Source of the DNA: Symbiodinium natans
Taxonomy: Eukaryota; Sar; Dinophyceae; Suessiales; Symbiodiniaceae
DNA length: 64,000 nucleotides
Assembly (NCBI GenBank): GCA_905221605.1
Contig: CAJNDS010002066.1
Span: forward strand, 62,001 to 126,000
Direction of reading: 5' to 3'
Below the pieces are notes generated by a model, which saw nothing but the letters and a program-made list of their open reading frames with translations, searched no databases and was not told where the DNA came from. Shown in pieces: positions 10,841-21,019 of this stretch (its first letter is position 1; each line of letters opens with the position of its first letter). The position numbers were made by a program, and so were the translations under genes.

Positions 10841-10912
10841 TCTGCACCTTGGATGGCTGCTTCGCCATGCTTTCCAAGGTGTTCCTCGGGCTCGTTGTTC
10901 AGGGGCCGAGCC
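10841..10912 (-). CDS. candidate exon with GTGAGG donor
   Basis: Minus frame RPLNNEPEEHLGKHGEAAIQ ends at a good GTGAGG 5' splice site (10840 downward) that runs straight into TTTCGGG/TTTAGGG repeats. Confidence 0.5.
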
Positions 10913-10929
10913 CTTCCCGAAATCTCTTT

Positions 10930-11710
10930 TCCTAGGAGCCCAAGATTCATATGCTCAGGAATGTACCTTCAATTCTCTACAGATCCTGAATATGAGTGAA
11001 GGACATTCGTCAAGCAAGGGATGTGCCCTAGATCTTGAAGCCCCAAACCTCGACTGCCCAGGCCAAAACAACCCAAACCCTACCTTTCAGGAAGACATCC
11101 TAAATCCCACATTGTGGGGTGTCGAGCAAGAGACCCTAAACCCTGAACCCTAAACCCTAACCCCTAGACCCTAAACCCAAAGCCCTACTAAACCCTGCAC
11201 CGAAAACTCTTAAACCCTTAGCCCTAAACCTTTTAGGGTTTGGGGTTTTGGGGTTTGGGGTTTAGGGCGGTTTAGGGTGGGGGGGGGGAACGAAGTGCCT
11301 CAATCCTTCAGTACAACTTGCTGGGCTTAGGGCTTATAGGGTTTAGGGTGTATAGGGTTATAGTTATAGGCTTAGGGCTGAAAGGGTTATAGGGATAAAG
11401 GGTTGTAGGTTAATTAAGGTTTTATGGTTATCGGGTTTAGGGCGCGTAGGGTCATAGGGTTTAGGGGTGGAGGTAAATAGGGTTGTAGGGTTTAGGGTTA
11501 TCCTTGGAGGCTCTCTTGACTTAGTGCGTCTACTTAGTATCCCCTAGAAACCCTCTTATTATCCCAATAACCCACCTTACTTCCTAAGTCAACAGGGCTT
11601 CCAAGTAGGGTTATAGGCTTGAGTGTTTGGAGCCATAAGGTTTTAAGGTTATAGGGTTGTCGGGTTCTAGGTTGTAAGGTTTAAGCTTTAAGGTTTAGGC
11701 TTTAGCAGTC
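10930..11710. other. degenerate repeats, no confident gene
   Basis: Decayed CCCTAAA and TATAGGG/TTTAGGG units around a family 2 element (11505-11612). Confidence 0.5.
11505..11612. mobile_element. family 2 inverted-repeat element
   Basis: Ends TTGGAGGCTCTCTTGACTTA and AAGTCAACAGGGCTTCCAAG; centre CTACTTAGTATCCCCTAGAA is shared with 19925 and 62946. Confidence 0.8.
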
Positions 11711-11714
11711 TAAC

Positions 11715-11830
11715 CCTTCGCCAAGCCCAGTAAGAAGCCCCCAAATTCATCTGCACTGGCCGGGCGGCTGCAATTCGCCGTACACCGCCCTGGTGCATCG
11801 CAGCAACGGGGGGAGGGGTTCATCTCTTTG
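11715..11830 (-). CDS. candidate exon, frame uncertain
   Basis: GC-rich island open in more than one minus frame (one reads HQGGVRRIAAARPVQMN). Poly-C tract on its right. Low confidence. Confidence 0.2.
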
Positions 11831-12543
11831 GCCTGAATAAGCACTCCCCCCCCCCGCCCACCCCGCCAAGAAAAGAAACAATGCAATGCGGAATCTGAGA
11901 CCTTCCAGAAGCCCAAGAAAAACAAGCCCCCAAAACCCCTGAATCACGGATCATACCTCAAATCAGAGAAAGGACCCCCTACATAACTTAAGGAATACTC
12001 CTGGCGTAGAAGGGGATTTGCTCTCTGAATCCCCAAGGTTCATTTATGGTCAATTCTCAACATGATGGTCCCCCTTTGGGTCCCAAAAGGGGCCGAAACT
12101 TAGAGACGCGAGAATGATCATATCTCCCCCCCCCCCCCCCCCCAAACAGCCTAGTTGTGATCCAGGACCTTGAAAGGAAGGCCATTGTGCCCTACACCCT
12201 AAAACCCTGAACCTTGGGGGTTTGGAGGTTCAGGGTTCAGGGCTTACCCGTATACCCCTAGCCCCGAAGCCCTTAACCCTTACACCCCTTTGCCCCTCAA
12301 CTCCTAAATCCCCTAACCTCTCAGGAACCTCTAGACACCCCCCCCCCCCCCCAAAAAAAAAAAAAAAAGATAGAATATTCATAAAAATAAGAAGAAGAAG
12401 AAGAATAAACCCAAAATGCTTAAACCCCTAAGCCCTCTTAAACCCCCTTACACCCCCGTACACCCCCTTAAACCTCCTTAAGCCCCCTTAAACCCCGTAA
12501 ACCCTCAACCCTCAACCTTCAACCTTCAACCCTCAACCCTAAA

Positions 12544-12622
12544 ACCAGCTCCGAGGTGCATCACCCTCGAAGCGAAGTTCGGGAAAATCCTGGGCTTGCG
12601 GGGTGACAAAGGGCCTTGGAAG
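12544..12622 (-). CDS. candidate exon, strand ambiguous
   Basis: Minus frame RPFVTPQAQDFPELRFEGDA is open; the plus strand also reads CITLEAKFGKILGLRGDKGP. Minus is preferred because neighbours and array polarity (CCCTAAA left, TTTAGGG right) agree. Confidence 0.4.
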
Positions 12623-13042
12623 TTCTTGGATTTAGGGTTTTAGGGTTTAGGGTTTGGGGTTTGGGGTTTAGGGTTTGGGGTGTAGGGTTTGGGGTTTAGG
12701 GTTTGGGGTTTAGGGTTTTGGGTTTTGGGTTTAGGGTTTTGCTTTGGGGGGGGGGCGGGGTGGGTCTGCGCAATCTTGCTAATTTTTCTCTTGTACGGTG
12801 GCGTTTATTGCAAGGGTTCAGAGAGGTTTGGGATTCCTCCTGAACCCCCAACCCTAAACCCTAAGCCCTGAACCCAACATTCGAAACAAGAATAGAGCTC
12901 GTTCGAGGACTGCAGGGTTTTAGGCTGGGCGGGACCGTAAACCCTAAGACCTCTACTCCGCGGAAGAACCCCTCCAACCTCCCCTGCATTCAACAGCCCT
13001 GACCCCTACACGGTTTAGGGTTTAAGGTTTAGGGTTTCGGGT

Positions 13043-13085
13043 TGCCCAGCATGGTACTTGAAACGGTGCCCCTGTTGGAGATGAT
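13043..13085 (-). CDS. candidate small exon
   Basis: Minus frame IISNRGTVSSTMLGN directly after a GCAG acceptor. Only about 43 bases. Confidence 0.4.
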
Positions 13086-13228
13086 CTGCGAACCGAACAG
13101 CCGAACCTAACCCCTGTGCAAATTGGGTGGAAAAGTTGTAGTACTGGGGCGTCCTAGAAGCCTACCGAACCTCAGCTTAACCTACTCATCCCTTGAAGGG
13201 CATACTTTCGGGAAACAAAGTGGGCATA

Positions 13229-13326
13229 ACCCTAAACCCTAAACCCTAAACCCTAAACCCTAAACCCTAAACCCTAAACCCTAAACCCTAAACCCTAAAC
13301 CCTAAACCCTAAACCCTAAACCCTAA
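13229..13326. repeat. telomeric array (CCCTAAA)n
   Basis: About fourteen perfect heptamers, left border of the exon at 13349. Confidence 0.95.
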
Positions 13327-13348
13327 CAGAAAGGGGGTAGTAGGGAAA

Positions 13349-13454
13349 CCCAGGAATCTCGCAGCCAAGAATCGACATGATGGCGTTGCCCAACACGACG
13401 CGCTCACATTCGGGCCGAGGCTCGCGCAAGCGCTCGAACCTGACAGGCCAGAAG
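13349..13454 (-). CDS. candidate exon, unknown protein
   Basis: Minus frame FERLREPRPECERVVLGNAI continues MSILGCEIPG; strongly protein-like. CCCTAAA array left, TTTAGGG array right. Confidence 0.55.
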
Positions 13455-13539
13455 AGGGGTTTAGTAATTTAGGGTTTAGGGTTTAGGGTTTAGGGTTTAG
13501 GATTTAGGGTTTAGGGTTTAGGGTTTGGGGTTTAGGGTT

Positions 13540-13665
13540 CAGGGTTCTTAAGGGAGGGGGGGTTCAAGGGGGGTATGTAACCCAAGGTTCTACTCCCTAA
13601 TAAGGCTCCCTAAGCACCCCCAAGGTTCACTAGGTGCTTAGCCCCCCAACCGCCCTCCCTTAACT
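13540..13665. mobile_element. family 5 element
   Basis: TTCTTAAGGGAGGGGGGGTTC and CTCCCTTAACTCCTGAACC arms; centre GGGGTATGTAACCCAAGG is shared with 20655. Confidence 0.7.
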
Positions 13666-14161
13666 CCTGAACCTTAAACTCTCATCCCTCAACCCTCAAC
13701 CCTAAAACCTCAACCCGAAACCCTAAACCCGCATTTCAATTCTTAGGGGCTTCATTAGGGTGCTAAAGGCCTAGGTTCTCATTTGGGTGGGGCTGTGGGG
13801 TGAGGGTTTAAGGTTCAGGCAAGCCTAATAAACCCTAAGCCCTGAACCCTGAGTTGAGTTCTGGGACCCGGAATGCGGGTCTTATATACTCTTTAGAGAC
13901 CCTTTGTAGACCCTTAAGTGTATCTATCTATCTTCTCGCCCCAACACACAAGACTCAGTGCCCTGAGCCCTGAGCCCTACGTTGCAAACCCGATGGCCTA
14001 AAAACCCTAAATCCCCAACAAACTTACTAACCTAAGCCCCCCCCCCCTCCCCCCCCAAACAAAGGAAAAAAAGAAACGAAACCCTAAAGCCTCAAAACCC
14101 CCCAAAAAAAACCTTAAAAACCCTAAGCCCCTAAACCCCTAAACCCCACAACCCAAGAACC

Positions 14162-14240
14162 TTGCAGTTGCTGAAAGCGCTACGGGGATTCGGGTCGAAG
14201 GCCAAAGGCGCACCGAGAAGGCTCCAGAGCCCCAGTTGGC
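14162..14240 (-). CDS. candidate exon, strand ambiguous
   Basis: Minus frame NWGSGAFSVRLWPSTRIPVA; the plus strand is open too. CCCTAAA-like left, TTTAGGG right. Confidence 0.35.
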
Positions 14241-14294
14241 ACTTTTTGCTCTTGTTGGGTGCTCTTGGTCCACTCTTCTCTGCTCTTCTTCTGT

Positions 14295-14385
14295 GGGTTT
14301 AGGGTTTAGGGTTTAGGGTTTAGGGTTTAGGGTTTAGGGTTTAGGGTTTAGGGTTTAGGGTTTAGGGTTTAGGGTTTAGGGTTTA
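14295..14385. repeat. telomeric array (TTTAGGG)n
   Basis: Perfect heptamers abutting the unusual element at 14386-14920. Confidence 0.95.
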
Positions 14386-14920
14386 CCTGTTAATCCTGGC
14401 GGACAGAAATTTCTGTCCTTATGGTTTTTTCTGGTTTTTTGCGTGCAAAAGCGAGGTGTTGGTGTTCTATTGGGATCGGGGAATACGATCAAAGCGGCTG
14501 GATTTTCGGAGTTCAGGGGAACCTTCCCGAGCCCTGTGCAGAGTCTTGTGCACCAAAGAATAGGTGACCTGAGCAGGACACAAAAAAGCGTACTCTGAAC
14601 CCAACGTTTTTCCAACATAATGTTGGGTTTTGTTGGGTTTTTGGGGGGTAGCCCAAAAAACGTAAACCGTACCGAATCCGTACTTTGTTGGAAAAATGTT
14701 GGGAACATGTTGGGAAAAAAGCGTACCCAAAACCCAACGCAAACCCAACAAGAGGACACTTTTTCTGAAAAGGCCACTTTTTCTGCAGAATTGTGTGGGT
14801 GTCTGGTTTCCACCAGGAAATAGGTTTCTGACCATCATTAAAGCGGACGGATTTTTTGCGCGGCTGGATTTTTCCGGCCTCTTCAATAGGACAGTTTTTT
14901 ATGGAACGGGGGATAGGTAG
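14386..14920. mobile_element. unusual 0.5-kb element with repeated GTTGGG motifs
   Basis: Free of telomeric repeats; internal direct repeats AAAAAAGCGTAC (14583, 14714), AAAGCGGCTGGATTTT-like blocks (14491, 14840) and many GTTGGG/CCCAAC motifs forming inverted pairs. Long frames on both strands look like by-products. No transposase recognised. Confidence 0.5.
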
Positions 14921-15051
14921 GGTTTAGGGATTTAGTGCCCTAAACCCTAAACCCAGAACCCTACACCCTAAACCCTAAACCCCAAAACCCTTGCGACAGG
15001 GTGCCCCCCCGAAGAAATAAAATCTCCCCCCCCCCCCCCACCCCTCAACCC

Positions 15052-15143
15052 CACCCCTCGATTTTCCCGCGCCTCTCGTGCTCCGGGGTGTTGAAGTTGG
15101 TGTTGACCGGCAGCGAGCAGGCCTCAGAGGGTCTGAGGCTGCG
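15052..15143 (-). CDS. candidate exon, unknown protein
   Basis: Minus frame EACSLPVNTNFNTPEHERRG is uninterrupted and protein-like; poly-C tract on the left. Confidence 0.5.
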
Positions 15144-15294
15144 GGCTTTAACCCCTCTAAACAGCCCCTGAAACTCCTAAAGCCCCTAAACCCTAAAGTC
15201 CTACAGGCCCCGAATGAAACCCTCAAAAGAGCCTAAAACCCCTAAACCCCAAGAAAACCTCAAGCCCTAAACCCGGCCCTGCCTGGCCACTTTT

Positions 15295-15520
15295 CTAAAC
15301 CCTAAACCCTAAACCCTAAACCCTAAACCCTAAACCCTAAACCCTAAACCCTAAACCCTAAACCCTAAACCCTAAACCCTAAACCCTAACCTAAACCCTA
15401 AACCCTAAACCCTAAACCCTAAACCCTAAACCCTAAACCCTAAACCCTAAACCCTAAACCCTAAACCCTAAACCCTAAACCCTAAACCCTAAACCCTACC
15501 CTGAACCCTGAACCCTAAAC
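15295..15520. repeat. long telomeric array (CCCTAAA)n
   Basis: About thirty heptamers, one short unit near 15388. Confidence 0.95.
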
Positions 15521-15628
15521 CTCCTCAACGGTTTGGTGGGCTTGAGAGGCTTGGAACGTGGGGTGGTGGAGGGAGAGCGCCCTCTGTCGCTGCCACAGGC
15601 CAACTCCACGTATTGGGGCTGCTTCAGG
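15519..15628 (-). CDS. candidate exon, strand ambiguous
   Basis: Minus frame GLWQRQRALSLHHPTFQASQ; the plus strand is also open. A TIR element (15615-15810) adjoins on the right as probable upstream intron. Confidence 0.35.
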
Positions 15629-15810
15629 ATATAAGCACTACTTGGGGATGCACCCCCCTTATACTACCAGTCCTGAATAGGGATCCTCATAATTAAGGGG
15701 TACAATAATCCGGGCTGCTTCCGGATATGGGTTTTCCGGAAAAAGGGATTAATGCAGGGATCCTTTATATGTGTTAAGCAAAAGTCCTTAACTAAGGGGT
15801 ATTGGGCTCT
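15615..15810. mobile_element. family 4 element
   Basis: GGGCTGCTTCAGGATAT near the left, repeated as CGGGCTGCTTCCGGATAT, and AACTAAGGGGTATTGGGCTC at the right. Confidence 0.65.
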
Positions 15811-16280
15811 TTGGGTTTGTGGCCCTAAACCCTGAACCCGAACAGGTTGTGTTCCATAGTGTAGAAGGATCTAAGGGTCTTCTTCCGAGAGGATTTGCGG
15901 ATGTAGGACAATGTCGGCACTAGTTGTTCAGTAGGATAACCTCGATTAGGGTCCCTGTTAGGGCACTTTTCACGCGACGTTGGACCCAATCCCCAAATTC
16001 TAAACCTAGCTACTTGCCAAGTCCCCCGATCCTGGAAGTAGGATTCCCTTCTTCTGCCCCCAACCCTGAACCCCAAAACCAAGCTAATTCTAAACCCAGC
16101 TTACTACTTGCCAAGTCCCCCGATCCTGGAAGTAGGATTCCCTTCTTCTGCCCCAACCCTGAACCTTGAACCCTAAACCCTAAACCCTAAACCCGAAACC
16201 CTAAACCCTAAACCCTAAAGCCTAAACCCTGAACCCCAAAACCAAGTTGAACCCCAAGCCCGAAACCCCAATCCTGCCCA

Positions 16281-16344
16281 CGACCCTGAAAAACCCCTCG
16301 CGGCCTCCTCGAAAAACAGCTCGGCGCCTTCGTGAGCTACCTCG
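16281..16344 (-). CDS. candidate exon, unknown protein
   Basis: Minus frame EVAHEGAELFFEEAARGF, acidic and helical. CCCTAAA-type left, TTTAGGG right. Confidence 0.5.
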
Positions 16345-16524
16345 GATTTAGGGTTTAGGGTTTAGGGTTCAGGGTTTAGGGTTTGGGGTTTAGGGTTTGG
16401 GGTTTCGGGTTTCGGGTTTAGGAGCGAAGACAAAGTTCTGTGTGTAAGCGCTTTGAGCTCCAATCCCTAGTCCCAACCCCCCTCACCCAACCCTCCTCGC
16501 TTCTCCATTACTGTGCGTCCATGT

Positions 16525-16810
16525 TCGAGGGTTCAGGGTTCAGGGTTCAGGGTTCAGGGTTCAGGGTTCAGGGTTCAGGGTTCAGGGTTCAGGGTTCAGG
16601 GTTTAGGGTTTAGGGTTTAGGGTTTAGGGTTTAGCCTAAGCCCTAAACCCTAAACCCTGAACCCTGAACCCTGAATCCTGAACCCTGAACCCTCAACCCT
16701 CAACCCTAAACCCTCAACCCTAACCCCTAAACCCTAACCCTAAACCCTGACCTCTGAACCCTAAACCCTAAACCCTAACCCTGAACCCTGAACCCTAAAC
16801 CCTCAGCCCT
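16525..16810. repeat. inverted pair TTCAGGG/TTTAGGG then CCCTAAA/CCCTGAA
   Basis: G-rich variant block 16525-16635 faces a C-rich block 16640-16810, an inverted repeat with no unique sequence between. Confidence 0.9.
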
Positions 16811-16811
16811 G

Positions 16812-16935
16812 AACTGGAAAGCTGCGGAGCAAGCCCGGAAGCACCCTCGGCCCTTTTTGCGACTGCCGCCCCCCACAGCACTGTCGCTCAAAAGGCCCTG
16901 CTGTCCGAGCCGTTTTATGCCAGGCTGCCCAGTAA
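16812..16935 (-). CDS. candidate exon, frame uncertain
   Basis: Island open in two minus frames (one ends KGPRVLPGLLRSFP) and on the plus strand. A TIR element begins at about 16945. Confidence 0.25.
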
Positions 16936-16944
16936 CCAAGGCTT

Positions 16945-17035
16945 AAAAGGGTGCCCTTGTTTGCTTAAAGGGGTCATAAGGGAACCTAAACCCCCCAAAA
17001 AGGGAATAAGGGTACTACTGGGCATCCTAGTATGC
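16945..17035. mobile_element. family 3 element
   Basis: AAAAGGGTGCCCTTGTTTGC and ATAAGGGAACCTAAACCCC; ends in TACTACTGGGCATCCTAG. Confidence 0.65.
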
Positions 17036-17169
17036 CCGATCTGAACAGAACTTGGCGCCATCTTTCGAAAGCCGGCTGCCAACCGCAACCAGTTTCGGGT
17101 TGAGGGTTTAGGAAACCAGGAAGGCTAGTTAGCATGGTAACGCCTTTTGCCGCAAACTTGAACCACTAC

Positions 17170-17283
17170 GATGGCACTCGCTGCTCAATGACATGCGCCC
17201 TTGACGCACAGCGTGACAGCTGCATGTTGCGGATGCCGAGCGCGCTGACACACCAGTTCTGCGCCAGGGTCGTGCCTCTCAGC
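17170..17283 (-). CDS. candidate exon with GT donor
   Basis: Minus frame TTLAQNWCVSALGIRNMQLS continues RCASRAHVIEQRVPS and meets a GTAGTG donor exactly where the frame would stop. Good exon; family unknown. Confidence 0.55.
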
Positions 17284-17431
17284 GAGCAAGACCCCTAAAC
17301 TTTAAACCACCTATACCCGAAACCCGAGACCCTAAAACTTCAAACCACCTAATCCCTAAACCCTAAACCCTAAACCCTAAACCCTAAACCCTAAACCCTA
17401 AACCCTAACCCTTTAGCCTGCCTGTGCTCAG

Positions 17432-17500
17432 GCAGGCCAGGCTTCGAGGCACGCTTGGATGATCGAAGCATCGAGGGCCGCTGGGTCCTGCACGTGCTGA
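17432..17500 (-). CDS. candidate exon with strong acceptor
   Basis: Pyrimidine-rich TTCTCCTTCAG acceptor, then QHVQDPAALDASIIQACLEA. Ends near a GC donor. Bordered by CCCTAAA (left) and a 250-base TTTAGGG array (right). Confidence 0.6.
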
Positions 17501-17514
17501 CTGAAGGAGAAAGG

Positions 17515-17766
17515 AAGGGTTTAGGGTTTAGGGTTTAGGGTTTAGGGTTTAGGGTTTAGGGTTTAGGGTTTAGGGTTTAGGGTTTAGGGTTTAGGGTTTA
17601 GGGTTTAGGGTTTAGGGTTTAGGTTAGGGTTTAGGGTTTAGGGTTTAGGGTTTAGGGTTTAGGGTTTAGGGTTTAGGGTTTAGGGTTTAGGGTTTAGGGT
17701 TTAGGGTTTAGGGTTTAGGGTTTAGGGTTTAGGGTTTAGGGTTTAGGGTTTAGGGTTTAGGGTTTG
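17515..17766. repeat. long telomeric array (TTTAGGG)n
   Basis: About 35 heptamers with one short unit near 17622. Confidence 0.95.
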
Positions 17767-18019
17767 GGGATTGTTTGAAACAAAGTAGTACAAGGTTGTG
17801 GGAGAAAAGCACAGGGCTTTGATTATAGTATAGGGTTTCGGATTTCTGGTGTTGTGGGTTCTGCTGGGGCATGATAGGGCTGACGGCTCGTCTGCAAATG
17901 TCTGCAAGTGCATCGCAGGCTTTGGCTTTTTGCTCTACGTCTAAATCCACCCACAAGAAACGAGATTGCCCAGAAGTTGTACGTGGTGATGCCAGAAAAT
18001 CTCTTAGTTTTGTTTTTTT

Positions 18020-18165
18020 TGCATGGTCCCTTACACTGGGCTCTTAAACAGGGAACCCTTATGTCCCCCTTATATAACCTACTAAATTCAGAGGCCCGTA
18101 CTTCAGAACTCTTTAAAGAAGGTCAGGGATCAGACTAAGGGACCATGTAACCTCCCTTCTGTGAA
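18020..18165. mobile_element. family 6 element
   Basis: GGTCCCTTACACTG start, CAGAGGCCCGTACTTCAGAA centre, AGGGACCATGTAACCTCCCT end. Confidence 0.65.
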
Positions 18166-18177
18166 ACCGACCACCCC

Positions 18178-18275
18178 CCTTCCCAGAGAGCCCAATACCC
18201 CTTAATTCAGGAACAGACCTTAAATTACAAGGGATCCTTCTTATGATGTCAGGCATGTTCCTTAGTTAAGGCGTA
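18178..18275. mobile_element. family 4 element, inverted
   Basis: Starts AGAGAGCCCAATACCCCTTA, the reverse complement of the 1380 and 15785 ends. Confidence 0.7.
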
Positions 18276-18321
18276 CCCTACACCCTGCACCCTACACCCT
18301 AAACCCTGAACCCTTTTAACC

Positions 18322-18431
18322 CTAGGCTGCCTCCAGCGTGAGCGCGATTTCGTCCCCTGCGGAAGTGTGGAAGGCGCCGCCAGCTGTCTGCGAAGTCAGG
18401 ACGCCTTGTCCGAAGGTGCGCACCTCGCAAG
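18322..18431 (-). CDS. candidate exon, possibly terminal
   Basis: Minus frame EVRTFGQGVLTSQTAGGAFH then TSAGDEIALTLEAA and TAG at 18322. Either a C-terminal exon or an exon whose donor lies just before the stop. Confidence 0.55.
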
Positions 18432-18689
18432 GGTATAGGGTCTGGGGTTAGGGTTTAGAGTTTAGGGGTTAGGGCCTAGGGTTTCGGGTTTAGGGCGTAG
18501 GGTTCAGGTAGGGTTTAGGGTTTATTTAGGGTCGAGGGCTTAGGCAGTCATTGGCATCTCCCGCTGTCGAGCATAGGAAGTTTAGGTTTACAAAAAAAAC
18601 CCAGGATGTTGGAAGCAAGGGGAAGGATGTACGGTGCATGGAAGGGTCATTTGTGGGGCGGTAGCATTAAGGGTCGCTTCTTGGGATCC

Positions 18690-18855
18690 ACCCCAAACCC
18701 CAAACCCCAAACCCTAAACCCTAAACCCTAAACCCTAAACCCTAAACCCTAAACCCTAAACCCTAAACCCTAAACCCTAAACCCTGAACCCTGAACCCTG
18801 AACCCTGAACCCTGAACCCTGAACCCCAAAACCCGAAACCCAAAACCCTACATAG
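18690..18855. repeat. CCCTAAA then CCCTGAA array
   Basis: Abrupt change from CCCTAAA to homogeneous CCCTGAA at about 18783. Confidence 0.9.
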
Positions 18856-18905
18856 AAAGGATGCAAGAGGCAGTGGGTTCGGGGCGAGGTCGAAGCCGCC
18901 CCTGA
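18856..18905 (-). CDS. candidate small exon
   Basis: Minus frame GGFDLAPNPLPLASF between CCCTGAA/CCCTAAA (left) and TTTAGGG (right) tracts. Confidence 0.35.
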
Positions 18906-19033
18906 ATCCTAAACCCTCCCGGGTTTCCTTAGGGTTTAGGGTTTAGGGTTTAGGGTTTCGGGTTTAGGGTTTAGGGTCTAGGGGGTTTGGGGGCCTTGGG
19001 GGTTTGAGGTTTCAGAGTTCCGAGCCTCGGATT

Positions 19034-19080
19034 CTTCAAGCTACGTGCCGAGCACAGAAACACATTCCAAAAAGCCACCT
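19034..19080 (-). CDS. candidate small exon
   Basis: Minus frame KKGGFLECVSVLGT runs into a GTAGCT donor. Short and weak. Confidence 0.25.
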
Positions 19081-19384
19081 TTCTTGAACAACCCGAAGCC
19101 CGAAACCCAAAACCGTGCTAACCCTAAACCCTAAACCCTAAACCCTAAACCCTAAACCCTAAACCCTAAACCCTAAGCCCTAAGCCCTAAAAGACCTAAA
19201 AGACCTAAAGGCCGAAGGCCCCAAAAGCTCTAAAGCTAAAGCCCTACACCCTGGAGCCCTCAACCTCTAAAGCTATGAGGCTCAAGCCCTAGAGCCCAAA
19301 ACCCCTAAACCCTAAACCCTAAACCCTAAACCCTAAACCCTAAACCCTAAACCCTAAACCCCCCCCCCCCCCCCTCCCCCCAAA

Positions 19385-19480
19385 GTCACCTCGGGCTGTC
19401 CCTCCGGCCGCTCCCAGCTCACGAAGGCCAGGCGCTCCACTGCGGAGTGGGGGTTCACCTGATCGGAATCGGGGTCTTTG
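19385..19480 (-). CDS. candidate exon, unknown protein
   Basis: Minus frame QVNPHSAVERLAFVSWERPE continues GQPEVT. CCCTAAA array and poly-C tract left, TTTAGGG right. Confidence 0.55.
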
Positions 19481-19725
19481 GTTTAGGGTTTGGGGTTTGG
19501 GTTGGGAACTTCCCCCTTATTCTAACAGTCCTGAATAGGGATTATAGTCCCCCCCCTCTCCCCCCTCCCATTATCATCCCTACTTTTGCGGCCTGTTAGA
19601 AAAAAGGATCCCAAGTTTCGGGTTTAGGGCGTTATCGTGTTTCAGGGATCACGAGGGAGTTCAAGCGCTTCGCCAGGCCCCCCCCCCCCCCCCCCCCACC
19701 CCCTAAGCCTGTCCGTTGTGATCCG

Positions 19726-19860
19726 CCCAGTAATACTTGTACTTATAACCCACTGATATGTACTTATAGCCCACTGCTAAGTCCCTTAAGTGCCCTAATA
19801 TGGGATTGGGTTAGAAGTGCAGTTATAACTGAGTTAAATGAGTCCCATGAACCTCCAAGC
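19726..19860. mobile_element. family 1 element, degraded left end
   Basis: Right end CCCATGAACCTCCAAGC and internal TTATAACCCA motifs. Confidence 0.7.
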
Positions 19861-19924
19861 AGACCCGGAAACCGGCCAGGTTTGGGAGTGACATTTCCCA
19901 GGCAGCGTACTCAAAAACCCTGCT

Positions 19925-20040
19925 TGGAAGCTCTTTTTTTGACATAGTACGTCTACTTAGTATCCACTAGAAACCCTCATATCTTCCCCATAACCCACCT
20001 TACTAAGCCTACTTACTAAGTCAAGAGTTCTTTCAAGTAA
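19925..20040. mobile_element. family 2 inverted-repeat element
   Basis: CTACTTAGTATCCACTAGAA centre and TACTAAGTCAAGAG right arm. Confidence 0.8.
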
Positions 20041-20060
20041 ACACCCACGAACTCCCAAAC

Positions 20061-20136
20061 CTGGGCGTGTTTCAAGGTTCGGTGTTCCGGGCGTGCAGGG
20101 CTTGCAGCAGAGCCACCCTGAACCAGCTCACATAGC
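20061..20136 (-). CDS. candidate exon downstream of element intron
   Basis: Starts after an AAG acceptor (20137) and ends at a CAG/GTTTGG donor. With the exon 20309-20436 joined GT-AG the frame reads LCELVQGGSAASPARPEH; another frame (SWFRVALLQALHA) is also open, so phase is not certain. Confidence 0.45.
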
Positions 20137-20308
20137 CTTGGTAGGCCCAGCAACAAAGGGTACCCCTTTTTGGGGTTGGCTTTAAGGGAACCTAGAACCC
20201 AACCAAAAAAATAGTATCCCTTTTTGCGGTTGGCTGCTTCATTCAGGGAACCTAGAACCCCCCTCAAAAAAAACAAGGGCTTTTTAAAAGGGCACCACAC
20301 TGGGCAAC
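20137..20308 (-). mobile_element. family 3 element that is exactly one intron
   Basis: Lies between a GT donor at 20308 and an AAG acceptor at 20137. Ends GCCCAGTGTGGTGCCC and GGGTACCCTTTGTTGCTGGGC are inverted; AAGGGAACCTAGAACCC occurs twice inside. Confidence 0.75.
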
Positions 20309-20436
20309 CCCAAGTAGCGGCCGATGTCCTCGTCGCCCTTGAAGGCGGGGCGCTTCAGCTCCACAAGGCGGTCTCCAGTACCCGCGGAGTAGCTGAAGAG
20401 CACTTCGGCTGCCGAGCCCGTGCCCGCTGCAGCCAT
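20309..20436 (-). CDS. candidate exon, possible N-terminus
   Basis: ATG at 20436, then AAAGTGSAAEVLFSYSAGTG and RLVELKRPAFKGDEDIGRYL, ending at a GT donor. The intron that follows (20137-20308) is exactly one inverted-repeat element of family 3. Product unknown. Confidence 0.55.
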
Positions 20437-20632
20437 GGCTTTTTGTGGGGCTGAGCAAAGATTAGGGGGGCTTAGGGTTTGTAACATGAAACCCTAAACC
20501 CTAAACCTTAAACCCTAAGCCCTAGGGTGGTGGGGGTGTTCTAAGCAAAGATTCACGAAGATATTGGCAGACATGGCCCCTTTTGGGGATGAGCGGTTCT
20601 GGTGGATTTGGGGGATTTACTGGGAGTTCATA

Positions 20633-20785
20633 GAGTTCTTAAGGGAGCGGGGGTTCAAGGGGGGTATGTAACCCAGGCTTCCCCAATGATTAGTCCCCAC
20701 GACCCCCTAAGGCTCCCTAAGATTGCCTAAGGCTTTCTTCGTACCTAATGCCCATGAAGCCTCCCTTAAGAACCTGAGAATGGCT
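20633..20785. mobile_element. family 5 element
   Basis: GTTCTTAAGGGAGCGGGGGT and GAAGCCTCCCTTAAGAACC are inverted ends. Confidence 0.75.
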
Positions 20786-20802
20786 TACAGGGACGTAAGT
20801 TC

Positions 20803-21010
20803 AAATGACCTCGATTGCCGCAGATTCCTTGAGCCAAGCCCCCGTTGCCATTCGGGAATTAGGGTTCAGCTTTGTTCCTTTTGGGCATCGCCCCTCTTCG
20901 TCCAAAGGAATACGAAGCGGCGGAAGAGATAAAGCAGCCGTACTTTTCGCACAGGCCCCTCTGCAAGGAAGCCCCAGAAGTATAGCATTGCCCCGAAAGC
21001 TTAACAACCA
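20803..21010 (-). CDS. candidate exon, frame uncertain
   Basis: About 200 bases without telomeric repeats, open in two minus frames; one contains NSRMATGAWLKESAAIEV up to a GT donor. A TIR element lies downstream (20633-20785). Confidence 0.3.
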
Positions 21011-21019
21011 CGGCAACAT

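Noticed and set aside
14376-14886. Protein-coding gene on the minus strand
   Set aside because: Several overlapping open frames on both strands run through repeated GTTGGG motifs; no consistent protein signal.
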